64,000 nucleotides of DNA, taken from Halomonas salipaludis. GTDB lineage: Bacteria > Pseudomonadota > Gammaproteobacteria > Pseudomonadales > Halomonadaceae. Both the position numbers and the translations under genes were made by a program. Under the pieces are notes generated by a model that saw only the letters and a program-made list of their open reading frames with translations, had not been told where the DNA came from and searched no databases. Positions within the stretch are counted from its first letter, which is position 1; every line of letters starts with the position of its first letter. The stretch lies in assembly GCF_002286975.1 (NCBI RefSeq), contig NZ_NSKB01000007.1, forward strand, positions 1-64,000, read 5' to 3'. Shown here piece after piece: positions 50,750-58,781 of this stretch.

Positions 50750-51553
50750 ATGCGCTGGATCCCCCGACTCGCCATTGGCGCGCTGTGCCTATCGCTCGCT
50801 GCCTGTGCCAGCTCGCCCACCGGGCGGCAGCAGTTCACCCTCTACTCGGATGAGCAGCTCAACCAGATGGGGCAGCAGGCCTTTGAACAGTACCAGGAGG
50901 ATCTGACGGTAGTCGGCGGTGCCCACGCACGCTACGCCGAGTGTATCGCCGATGCGCTGGTGGCCGAGCTGTCCGGCCGCGACCGCGACTACAACTGGCA
51001 GATTCGCGTGTTCGAGGATGACTCGGCCAACGCCTTCGCCCTGCCCGGCGGCTACATGGGCATCCACACCGGGCTGCTCGACATCGCCACCGATCAGGAT
51101 CAGGTCGCCGCGGTAGTCGGCCACGAGATGGGCCACGTAATGGCCAGTCACGCCAACGAGCGGGTCTCGACCCAGTCGGCTACCCAGGTCGGCATGTCGG
51201 TGCTCTCCTCGGTGGCCGGGCTGCAGGGCCCCCAGGGCGAGCAGATGCTCGGCCTGCTCGGCGCCGGCGCCCAGTACGGCATCCTGCTACCCTTCTCGCG
51301 TCGCCACGAGAGCGAAGCGGATGTGATCGGCCTACAACTGATGGCCGAGGCCGGCTTCGACCCGCGCGCCAGCATGACACTGTGGGAGAACATGCAGGCG
51401 GCCAGCGGCGGCCAGCCCCCCGTGTGGATGTCGACCCACCCCAGCCAGGGCCAGCGCATGGCCGGCCTCGAGGCCAACATGGACGACGCCCTGGCGCGCT
51501 ACGAGCAGGCGCGCAGCGCCGGACGCCAACCCAACTGCCAGCGCCCTGGCTAA
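50750..51553 (+). CDS. M48-family metalloprotease lipoprotein (LoiP-like)
   Basis: The 267-residue protein has lipobox LAAC (residue about 19) and the zinc motif VVGHEMGHVMASHANE, with a third ligand in RRHESEADVIGLQLM. E. coli LoiP and YcaL, which have this layout, degrade misfolded outer-membrane proteins in the periplasm. The ATG at 50750 starts the signal peptide; an in-frame TTG lies two codons earlier. Confidence 0.92.
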   Translation: MRWIPRLAIGALCLSLAACASSPTGRQQFTLYSDEQLNQMGQQAFEQYQEDLTVVGGAHARYAECIADALVAELSGRDRDYNWQIRVFEDDSANAFALPGGYMGIHTGLLDIATDQDQVAAVVGHEMGHVMASHANERVSTQSATQVGMSVLSSVAGLQGPQGEQMLGLLGAGAQYGILLPFSRRHESEADVIGLQLMAEAGFDPRASMTLWENMQAASGGQPPVWMSTHPSQGQRMAGLEANMDDALARYEQARSAGRQPNCQRPG

Positions 51554-51568
51554 GACGCCCCCGACCCG

Positions 51569-51826
51569 ATGCTTCGACTTGGACTACTGCTACTGATCGT
51601 ACCCGTCATCGTGCTGATGGGCGTCTATTTCTGGGAACTCGGCGACGTGCGCGAGTGCACCCTCTCCGGCGGCTACTGGGACTATCACGACGGTGTATGC
51701 CGCGACACCCCGCAACCGTTCGTCTCCTGGCTGGAGCGCTACCCGCTGCTGGTCAACGGCGGCATGCTGCTGTCGGTACTCGGCGTGGTGCTGTGCATGG
51801 TCGGGCTCTACGTCAAGAAGCGCTGA
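51569..51826 (+). CDS. Small two-helix membrane protein
   Basis: The 85-residue protein has helices LGLLLLIVPVIVLMGVYFW and LVNGGMLLSVLGVVLCMVGL, with two Cys in the periplasmic loop between them (RECTLSGGYWDYHDGVCRDT) that could form a disulfide. No family is recognised. It starts 16 bases after the protease gene and is probably co-transcribed. Confidence 0.7.
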   Translation: MLRLGLLLLIVPVIVLMGVYFWELGDVRECTLSGGYWDYHDGVCRDTPQPFVSWLERYPLLVNGGMLLSVLGVVLCMVGLYVKKR

Positions 51827-51847
51827 ACCTAACCGGCCATTTGACCA

Positions 51848-51875
51848 GCGCCCCGCGGCTGACGCCGCGGGGCGC
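51848..51875. terminator. Bidirectional terminator
   Basis: GCGCCCCGCGG and CCGCGGGGCGC form a perfect 11-pair stem with a six-base loop, between the small membrane protein and the convergent ABC transporter operon. Confidence 0.75.
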
Positions 51876-51882
51876 GTACGTT

Positions 51883-54201
51883 TCACCCCCCACTATCCAC
51901 CGCCTCTTCGTAGAGATAGCAGGCCACCTGATGCTCGCGGGCAATCAGCCGCCGCTTTGGCGAGGCCTGGGGGGCGAACTGCACGCTCAGGTTCCCTTCC
52001 CTGCCCTCGACCCGCGCCGCCTGCCACAGCGAGGGGTGCTTGGCCGAGAGAATCGCCTGCAGCTCATCGCGGGCCGCCGCTTCGTCGGCGCCATCGACCA
52101 GCGCCAGCTGCGCGTTCAATCCGCTAACGCTGGCCCCGGCCAACTGCTGCGGCTCAGCGCCGCGAATCCGCCACTCGCTGAGCGCCGTGGCTACGTCGCG
52201 CCCCTCCCAGCCGCAGTGGGCCATGGCCTTGGGGCAGCGGGTGTGGAAGTGGCAACCGTTGGGCGGCTCCATCGCACTCGGGATCTCGCCGGCGCTCTCC
52301 AGCGGCGGCTTGACCACCGCCGGGTCCGGCTCGGGGCTGGCATCCAGCAGCAGCTGGGTATAGGGGTGCTTACGCTCGCGGATCAGGGTGTCGGTGGGCC
52401 CCACCTCGACGATCTCGCCGAGGTACATGATCGCGGTACGGTCGGCGACATAGCGAATCGTCGGCAGATCGTGGCTGACGTAGACGAAGGAGATGCCCAG
52501 CTCGTTGCGGAAGCGCCGCATCAGGTTGAGCACCCCGGCGCGAATCGATACATCGAGCATCGATACCGGCTCGTCGGCGACCATGAAGCGCGGCTCGAGG
52601 ATGATCCCGCGGGCGATCGCCACCCGCTGCCGCTGGCCGCCGGAGAGCTCGTGGGGGAAACGCTCCTGGTAGGCACTGGCCGGCTTGAGCCCGGCGCGCT
52701 CCAGCGACTCGACCACGCGCTGCTCCAGCGCCTCGCCCTCGGCCAGGCGGTGAATGATCAGCGGCTCGGCGACGATGTCATGGATGGTGAAGCGCGGATT
52801 GAGCGTCTGGTACGGGTCCTGGAAGATCATCTGCGCGCTACGCCGAAAGGCCTTGAGCTCGGGGCCCTTGAGCGCGGCGATGTTGACGCCGTCGAAGCGG
52901 ATCTCACCGGCGGTGACATCCTGCAGTCGCACCAGCATCTCGCCGGTGGTGGTCTTGCCCGAGCCCGACTCGCCGGCCAGCCCCAGGATTTCGCCCTCGC
53001 GCAGGTCGAAGTCGATATCGTCGACGGCGTGGACCTTGCGCTCCTTGTGCTTGCCGCGCAGGCCGTCGAGGAAGCCCTGCTCCACCGGGAAGTACTTCTT
53101 GAGCCCCTCGACCTCGAGAATCGGCGTCTCGCTCATGCGCCGCTCCAGGCTGCCTGCCCCCTGGACCTGCTCGCCGAGGCGCTCGCCGGCGATCTGCCAG
53201 GTGTCGTTCCTGGCCGCCCGCTGGCGAAAATCGACGGCCTGCTCGGGGTAGTGGCAGGCCGCGTGGCGCCCCTCACCGACATCGACCAGCAGCGGCGTCT
53301 CCGACATGCAGCGCTGGGTGGCAAAGGGGCAGCGCTCGGCGAAACGACAGCCCGACGGCGGATCGAGCAGGTCCGGCGGGCTGCCGGGAATCGAGATCAG
53401 CTCGCGCTGGGCCCCTTCCAGGGTCGGGAAGGCGTTGGTCAAGCCCATGGTGTAGGGGTGGAAGGGGCTGGCGAAGACCTCGCGCACCGGCCCGGTCTCC
53501 ATGATCTGGCCGCCGTACATCACCGCCACCCGGTCGCAGGTCTGCACCACCACCGAGATGTCATGGGTGATGAACATCAACGCCAGGCCGCGTTCGCGGC
53601 GCAGCTTGGTCAGCCGCGACAGGATCTGCGCCTGAGTCACCACGTCCAGCGCCGTGGTCGGCTCGTCGGCGACGATCAGCTGCGGGTCCAGCGCCAGCGC
53701 CATGGCGATCACCGCGCGCTGCTTCATGCCGCCACTCATCTCATGGGGATAGGCGGAGAGCCGCCCGGGATCGATGCCGACGTCGCGGAACAGCTGCTCG
53801 GCGTGGGCCCAGGCCGCCTTGCGCTCGATCTTGCGGTGCGCGCTCATTGCCTCGAGGATCTGCTCGCCGACGGTATAGACCGGGTCGAGAGCGTTCATCG
53901 CCGCCTGGGAGATCCAGGCGATCTCGTCCCAGCGCACGCGGCGCATCGCCTCCGGGTCGAGGCCGAGCAGATCGCGGCCGGCGAAGTCGATGCGCCCCCG
54001 CGGCACCTCGCCGTTGGGCGGCAGCAGCCGCAGCATGGCCTTGGCCGCAGTGGTCTTGCCACAGCCGGACTCGCCGACCAGGCCCAGCGCCTCGCCGGGA
54101 GCCAGCGAGAAGCTTACCCCGTCCACGGCCTGCACCGGGCCGGCCCCGGTGCGGTAGTGAATGGCCAGGTCATCGACGCTCAGTAATGGAGATGTGCTCA
54201 T
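51883..54201 (-). CDS. Fused double ATPase of a peptide/nickel-type ABC importer (DppD-DppF fusion)
   Basis: The 772-residue protein joins two oligopeptide-type ATPases. Domain 1 (about 1-330) has Walker A GLVGESGCGKTT, signature MSGGMKQRAVIAMAL and Walker B LIVADEPTTALD, then the cysteine-rich C-terminal oligo-HPY extension. Domain 2 (about 356-772) has GLAGESGSGKTT, LSGGQRQRVAIARG and FMVADEPVSMLD and its own extension, which may bind an iron-sulfur cluster. Residue 356 is an in-frame ATG at 53136 preceded by GGAG at six bases, so the second half might also be made alone. The start overlaps the permease stop by four bases. Confidence 0.92.
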   Translation of the reverse strand: MSTSPLLSVDDLAIHYRTGAGPVQAVDGVSFSLAPGEALGLVGESGCGKTTAAKAMLRLLPPNGEVPRGRIDFAGRDLLGLDPEAMRRVRWDEIAWISQAAMNALDPVYTVGEQILEAMSAHRKIERKAAWAHAEQLFRDVGIDPGRLSAYPHEMSGGMKQRAVIAMALALDPQLIVADEPTTALDVVTQAQILSRLTKLRRERGLALMFITHDISVVVQTCDRVAVMYGGQIMETGPVREVFASPFHPYTMGLTNAFPTLEGAQRELISIPGSPPDLLDPPSGCRFAERCPFATQRCMSETPLLVDVGEGRHAACHYPEQAVDFRQRAARNDTWQIAGERLGEQVQGAGSLERRMSETPILEVEGLKKYFPVEQGFLDGLRGKHKERKVHAVDDIDFDLREGEILGLAGESGSGKTTTGEMLVRLQDVTAGEIRFDGVNIAALKGPELKAFRRSAQMIFQDPYQTLNPRFTIHDIVAEPLIIHRLAEGEALEQRVVESLERAGLKPASAYQERFPHELSGGQRQRVAIARGIILEPRFMVADEPVSMLDVSIRAGVLNLMRRFRNELGISFVYVSHDLPTIRYVADRTAIMYLGEIVEVGPTDTLIRERKHPYTQLLLDASPEPDPAVVKPPLESAGEIPSAMEPPNGCHFHTRCPKAMAHCGWEGRDVATALSEWRIRGAEPQQLAGASVSGLNAQLALVDGADEAAARDELQAILSAKHPSLWQAARVEGREGNLSVQFAPQASPKRRLIAREHQVACYLYEEAVDSGG

Positions 54202-55934
54202 CGACGTGCCCTCAGTCGCGGATTGGCCACCAGCTCGAGCGAGCGGGAGATGAAGAACACGGAGAGCACCGTGATCATGATCAGCAGCCCGGGTGGCAGG
54301 TTCCACCACCAGGCCTCGCGCCAGGCCCCGGAGAGCCGCGCGTTGTGCAGGATGCCGCCCCACGAGATCGACTGCGGCGGCCCCAGGCCGAGGAATGACA
54401 GCGTTGCCTCGGCGATGATAGAGACGCCGACGATGATAGCCAGCTCGAGGAACACCAGTGGCATCACGTTGGGGAAGATATGCAGGTACATGATGCGCAG
54501 GTCCGACGCGCCGGCGACCCGCGCCGCCTTGACGAAGGGCCGCTCGCGCAGGCTCAGCACCTGGGAGCGAATCAGCCGCGCCACGGTGCGCCAGGTGAGC
54601 AGCGACACGGCCAGTATCACGATGAACAGGCTGGGCTCGAACAGCAGCACCAGGATCAGCGCGAAGGGCTCGAAGGGAATCCCGTACATTACATCCACGG
54701 TGCGCATCAGCACGGTCTCGGTGCGGCCGCGGAAGTAGCCGGCCACCAGTCCCACGTTGGCGCCGATCAGCACCACCAGGGCGGCGCCCAGAAAGCCCAC
54801 CAGCAGGGCGATCTGCGAGCCGTGGACGTTCTGGCTGAAGAGATCGCGGCCGAGATGGTCGGTGCCGAACCAGTGCTCGCCGGAGGGCGGCGCGAGGCGA
54901 TTGACGAAGCGGTCCGAGCCCAGCGCAAAGTAGTTGCTCTCGGTGACCATCAGCGTGCGCAGATGACGCTCCTCGTCGCTTGGCATCAGTTGCCAGTCAG
55001 CGCCCCGCTCGCGTTCGAAGACGATGCCGCTGCGCCCCACCGCGAAGGCGTGACCCTCGTCGGTGATCCAGCCGGCGCGCATGGCGCGGGAGTCCGGCGC
55101 ATCGTGGCTCTGCCAGCTGGACTCAACGTCATCGCGTACCAGCAGGGTGCCGCGCTCGCCGACGATCAGGCCGGCGCCGCTGTCGGCGATATGGATATGG
55201 TTGAGCTCGCGGTTGCCGGGCAGCCGCTCCAGACTCGGTGTGTCCTCGCCCGGAGCGAGTCGCAGCGCCAGGCCGCGATCGCCCACCAGCCAGGCGCTGC
55301 CGTCGACGTCCAGCGCCACACCGTTGAGATCGAAGCCACGCCCCACAGGGCTCTGCAGTGACTCGACCTCACCGCTGGCCAGATCCAGTCGCCAGATGGT
55401 TTCGCCGCCGCCCACCAGCAGCGCGGTATCGGCGTCGCGCCAGGCGATATCGTTGACGTCCAGCGGCTCGGGCATGGCGAAGGTCTGCCAACTGTCGTCG
55501 GGCGTCCACAGCGCCACCGTGCCCTGGGCGCCGGCCACCAGGGTGGCGCCGTCTTCGCGGATATTGACCGCATTCAGGGTCGCGGTAAGTGGCGTGTCGA
55601 GGCGCGACCAGTCACCCCCCGCATAGCGCCACACCACGCCGTCGCGGCCCACTGCCATGCCCAGGCCGTCGCGGTAGTCGGCGGCATTCAGGGTCGCCTC
55701 GCCCAGCGGCGGCGAGGCTTGCCAACGCACGTCGCCGGCCTCGACGCTGCGCGTGAACAGCGAGCCCTCCTCACGCTCGTTGACCGCCAGGGGAGCATGG
55801 GTAGAGAGCACCGGCGCGAACAGTGCCATGGCGATGATCGACAGCAGCACCGCCAGCCCCACCAGCGCCAGCCGGTCGCCGAGGATCGCCCGCAGTGGCT
55901 CCTGGGCACTTTTCATCAGTCGTGATCGGTTCAT
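54198..55934 (-). CDS. DppC-type ABC permease with a seven-repeat beta-propeller insert
   Basis: DppC permeases have about 300 residues; this one has 578. Residues 20-42 form the first helix and 353-578 the usual core, starting at the HWFGTDHLGRDLFS motif and containing the EAA loop AARVAGASDLRIMYLHIFPN. Between them, residues about 65-350 make a periplasmic insert with seven copies of a G-x-A-V-G-x-x-G-x-V motif at residues 91, 132, 173, 215, 256, 296 and 336, spaced about 41 residues. This is the pattern of a YCF48-like seven-bladed propeller. It would lie where the binding protein docks. Start and stop overlap both neighbours by four bases. Confidence 0.92.
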   Translation of the reverse strand: MNRSRLMKSAQEPLRAILGDRLALVGLAVLLSIIAMALFAPVLSTHAPLAVNEREEGSLFTRSVEAGDVRWQASPPLGEATLNAADYRDGLGMAVGRDGVVWRYAGGDWSRLDTPLTATLNAVNIREDGATLVAGAQGTVALWTPDDSWQTFAMPEPLDVNDIAWRDADTALLVGGGETIWRLDLASGEVESLQSPVGRGFDLNGVALDVDGSAWLVGDRGLALRLAPGEDTPSLERLPGNRELNHIHIADSGAGLIVGERGTLLVRDDVESSWQSHDAPDSRAMRAGWITDEGHAFAVGRSGIVFERERGADWQLMPSDEERHLRTLMVTESNYFALGSDRFVNRLAPPSGEHWFGTDHLGRDLFSQNVHGSQIALLVGFLGAALVVLIGANVGLVAGYFRGRTETVLMRTVDVMYGIPFEPFALILVLLFEPSLFIVILAVSLLTWRTVARLIRSQVLSLRERPFVKAARVAGASDLRIMYLHIFPNVMPLVFLELAIIVGVSIIAEATLSFLGLGPPQSISWGGILHNARLSGAWREAWWWNLPPGLLIMITVLSVFFISRSLELVANPRLRARR

Positions 55935-56911
55935 TTGAAGCTCACCCTCGGGTCCAGCATGGTGTAAAGGATGTCGACCAGCAGGTTGAGGGTGATGACG
56001 AAGGCTGCCATCACCAGGAAGCTGGCCTGGGCGAGGGGGAAGTCAGAGGTGCGCACCGAGTTGAGGATCTCGCGTCCCAGCCCCGGCCACGAGAACACCA
56101 CCTCGACCACCACCTGGCCGCCGGCGGCCAGGCCGATGGTCACCGCCAGCTGGGTGACCACTGGCAGCAGCGCATTACGCGCGGCGTGGGCGTAGAGGAT
56201 GCGGCGCTCCGGCAGTCCCTTGGCGCGGGCCATCTCGATAAAGTCCTCGCCATACACCTCGAGCATGGTGTTGCGCATGATCAGCAGCGGCGAGCCGAGG
56301 TAGTAGAGCGCCACCACCAGCGCTGGAAGAATCAGGTGGTGCAGGAAGTCGAGGGTGAATATCTTGTCGAGGAAGCCCGAGGCCACGTAGGGCAGCGTGC
56401 GCATGCCGCTGGTGGGTAACCAGCCTAGCCCGATGCCGAAGATCAGGATGGCGATCATGCCGGTCCAGAACATCGGCGCCGAGCGAAACATCAGGCCGAC
56501 GAAAATACCGCTGGTGTCGGCGCGGCTGCCGCGCCGCCACGACAGCCAGGCGCCCAGCGGCGCGCCCACCCCATACGCCAACACGATGGCCGGCAGCATC
56601 AGGATCATGGTGTTGGCCAGCCGCTCCCAGATGATATCCGCCACCGGCGCGCGGTAGTGGAAGGAGTAGCCGAAATCGCCCTGGACGATATTCGCCAGGT
56701 AGATGAAATACTGCTCCCAGATCGGCCGGTCGAGGCCGAAGCTGGCGCGGATCTGCTCACGCTCCTCGGGAGTCAGGCCCTCGGTGATCAGCGCGGCGGT
56801 GGGGTCGGGTAGCCCCAGACGAAACAGGAAGAACAGCAGGGTGGCGATGATGAACAGCGCCATGAAGCCGTGCAGCACACGGCGTATCAGATAGCTTCTG
56901 CGTGACGACAT
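55931..56911 (-). CDS. DppB-type ABC permease
   Basis: The 326-residue membrane protein is a normal DppB: YLIRRVLHGFMALFIIATLL (helix 1), RASFGLDRPIWEQYFIYLAN, and the EAA loop ARAKGLPERRILYAHAARNA. It pairs with the propeller-bearing permease, whose start overlaps its stop by four bases. It has no extra domain. Confidence 0.93.
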   Translation of the reverse strand: MSSRRSYLIRRVLHGFMALFIIATLLFFLFRLGLPDPTAALITEGLTPEEREQIRASFGLDRPIWEQYFIYLANIVQGDFGYSFHYRAPVADIIWERLANTMILMLPAIVLAYGVGAPLGAWLSWRRGSRADTSGIFVGLMFRSAPMFWTGMIAILIFGIGLGWLPTSGMRTLPYVASGFLDKIFTLDFLHHLILPALVVALYYLGSPLLIMRNTMLEVYGEDFIEMARAKGLPERRILYAHAARNALLPVVTQLAVTIGLAAGGQVVVEVVFSWPGLGREILNSVRTSDFPLAQASFLVMAAFVITLNLLVDILYTMLDPRVSFK

Positions 56912-56936
56912 GACGGACTCGCTATAAACGGCCGTT

Positions 56937-56969
56937 CACCCCGCGCCGCCTTGTGGGCAGCGCGGGGTG
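56937..56969 (-). promoter_or_regulatory. Intra-operon hairpin between binding-protein and permease genes
   Basis: CACCCCGCGC and GCGCGGGGTG form a ten-pair stem in the 96-base gap after the binding-protein gene. There is no U-run on the minus strand. Such hairpins often protect the upstream message or reduce read-through, so that the binding protein is made in excess. Confidence 0.6.
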
Positions 56970-57007
56970 GCGGCAAGCACCTGGGAGAAAGCGGCTTGGC
57001 AATGCGC

Positions 57008-58642
57008 TCAGCGCATCAGGCGACCGTCCTCGTCCCAGCTGTAGCCGGCCTCTTCCAGCTCGGCACGGGCGGCGTCCATATCGAACTCGAAACGCTCGAT
57101 AAACGCCTCGTGCCAGAAGGTGTTGACCGGCGCGATCACGCTGGAGCCAACTTCGCCGCGACCGTCGAGCAGCACATTGACCATCCGCTCGCGATCGCTG
57201 GCCATGATCAGCGCACGGCGCACGGCGCGGTCGTCGAGGGGCGCGCGGCGCAGGTTGTAGGTCATGTGGTAGTAACCGAAGTCGGGTACGTTGACCACGG
57301 TGAGGTGGTCTTCGCTCTCGGCCAGGCTGATCTGACCCGGCTCCATGCGCCAGGCGGTGACGTCGATCTCGCCGGTCTGCAGGCCGGTATAGACGCCCTC
57401 CATGTCGGCGTAGATGATGAACTCGACGCCGTCGACGGCGATCTCGTCGGCGTGGAAGTGGTCGTCGAACTTGCTGATGGCCATGAATTCGCCGCGATCG
57501 AAGCGCTCGAACTGGAAGGGCCCGGAGCCCACGGTGGGCACCTGGTCGGGGCTCAGCGTCGAGGCATCATCGATCTGCGACCAGATATGCTCGGGCAGGA
57601 TCGGGATCTGCGACAGCGAGATGCTGGCGAAGGACGCCGAGGGCTCGCTGAGGTGGAAGTGCACGGTGCGTTCGTCGACCGCCTCGGCGTTGTCCAGCGC
57701 CGCCAGGTAGGAGTTGAAGTAGCTGTAGTCCTGCTCGAGGTAGTAGTTCCAGGTGAAGGCTACGTCGTCGGCGCTCAGCGGCTCACCGTCGTGAAAGGTC
57801 ATGCCCTCGCGTAGGGTCACCGCCACGGTGGTGTCATCGATCTGCTCGACGGCCTCGGCGGCCCAGGGCAGCGGCTCGACGTCGGCCGACAGGCGCACCA
57901 GGCGATCGTAGTAGAGGCGCATCCACTTCCAGCCCCATACCGAGGTGGAGGCCAGCGGGTTGAGGTTGTCGGGCTCCTGGGGGCCGCCGATACGCAGGGT
58001 GCTGCGCTCGCCCACCGGGGTCGCCTCCATCGGGCCCCACTCGCTGTAGAGCCCCTCGCCGGCCATCGGCTCGAAGCCGTCGAAGGCCTCGTGGTTGTAG
58101 GCCACCACCTCGTCGCGGTGGAACAGCACCGCCAGCGGCGCATCCGGCTTGTAGAGTTCCTGCATCTCCATCACCAGCCGCTGCCGCTCATCCAGATCGA
58201 AGGCCTGGGACTGCTGGTCGAACAGCGCATCGAACTCGGGGTTGTCATAGCCACCCGGATTGTTGCCGCCGGGGTTAGCCTGGCGAGAATCGAGGGTGCT
58301 GAGGAAGAACTGCGGGTCGAGGCGGTCGGTGCGACCGGTCCAACCGAGGATGGTGACGTCGAAATCCTGCTGGTCGTAGAACCGCTCCAGGGCGGTGCTG
58401 AACTCGGTGGGCTGGACATTCACATCGAAACCCAGCTCCTCCCAGCGCTCGGCGATCATAAAGGCCGCCTCGTAGCGGATCGGATCGTAGGACTCGGTGG
58501 TGGTGATCAGGTCGATGGAGGCCACCTGCTCCTGGGCCAGCGCCTGAGCGCCAAACGAGGCCGCGGTCAGGCCCATGGCACTCGCTAGAAGCGTTCTCTT
58601 AAAACGCGTCGCTGCAATATTTTTCACTGTCATCTGCCTCAT
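57008..58642 (-). CDS. Circularly permuted peptide/nickel-type substrate-binding protein (SBP_5)
   Basis: The 544-residue protein has a Sec signal (LLASAMGLTAASFGAQALAQ). In the normal family the mature protein starts with an LRIG...EPD.LNPL segment and ends with a segment on the IAE...LG.DV..... W..DP..... type. Here the order is reversed: residues 42-208 (SIDLITTTESYDPIRYEAAF, GFDVNVQPTEFSTALERF, TILGWTGRTDRLDPQFF, GGYDNPEFDALFD) are the usual C-terminal part, and residues 215-544 (TLRIGGPQEPDNLNPLASTS, TLREGMTFHDGEPLSADDVA, YNLRRAPLDDRAVRRALIMA) are the usual N-terminal part, ending at AGYSWDEDGR. Both lobes are complete, so it is a permutation and not a partial duplicate. It heads the transporter operon. 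Confidence 0.9.
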   Translation of the reverse strand: MRQMTVKNIAATRFKRTLLASAMGLTAASFGAQALAQEQVASIDLITTTESYDPIRYEAAFMIAERWEELGFDVNVQPTEFSTALERFYDQQDFDVTILGWTGRTDRLDPQFFLSTLDSRQANPGGNNPGGYDNPEFDALFDQQSQAFDLDERQRLVMEMQELYKPDAPLAVLFHRDEVVAYNHEAFDGFEPMAGEGLYSEWGPMEATPVGERSTLRIGGPQEPDNLNPLASTSVWGWKWMRLYYDRLVRLSADVEPLPWAAEAVEQIDDTTVAVTLREGMTFHDGEPLSADDVAFTWNYYLEQDYSYFNSYLAALDNAEAVDERTVHFHLSEPSASFASISLSQIPILPEHIWSQIDDASTLSPDQVPTVGSGPFQFERFDRGEFMAISKFDDHFHADEIAVDGVEFIIYADMEGVYTGLQTGEIDVTAWRMEPGQISLAESEDHLTVVNVPDFGYYHMTYNLRRAPLDDRAVRRALIMASDRERMVNVLLDGRGEVGSSVIAPVNTFWHEAFIERFEFDMDAARAELEEAGYSWDEDGRLMR

Positions 58643-58781
58643 TGTGCGTTGTTATTCGGAGATTTGACGTCTTTGCAATAAAGACCTCTGGCCAGGCTAG
58701 GAAAGCTCAGCAGAAGCGTCAAACGCTCGATTAAACGCAAGTCGGGCAAATGAACGTATACGCCCCGCCGGGGAAGGCGCG

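Noticed and set aside
51382-54186. A 934-codon open frame on the plus strand
   Set aside because: It runs through the protease end and antisense to the fused ATPase, whose motifs are complete; the long frame is a by-product of high G+C codon use.
57008-58642. The binding protein as a duplication or as two fused partial genes
   Set aside because: Each half occurs once, they are complementary parts of one fold, and there is one signal peptide, which fits circular permutation better.
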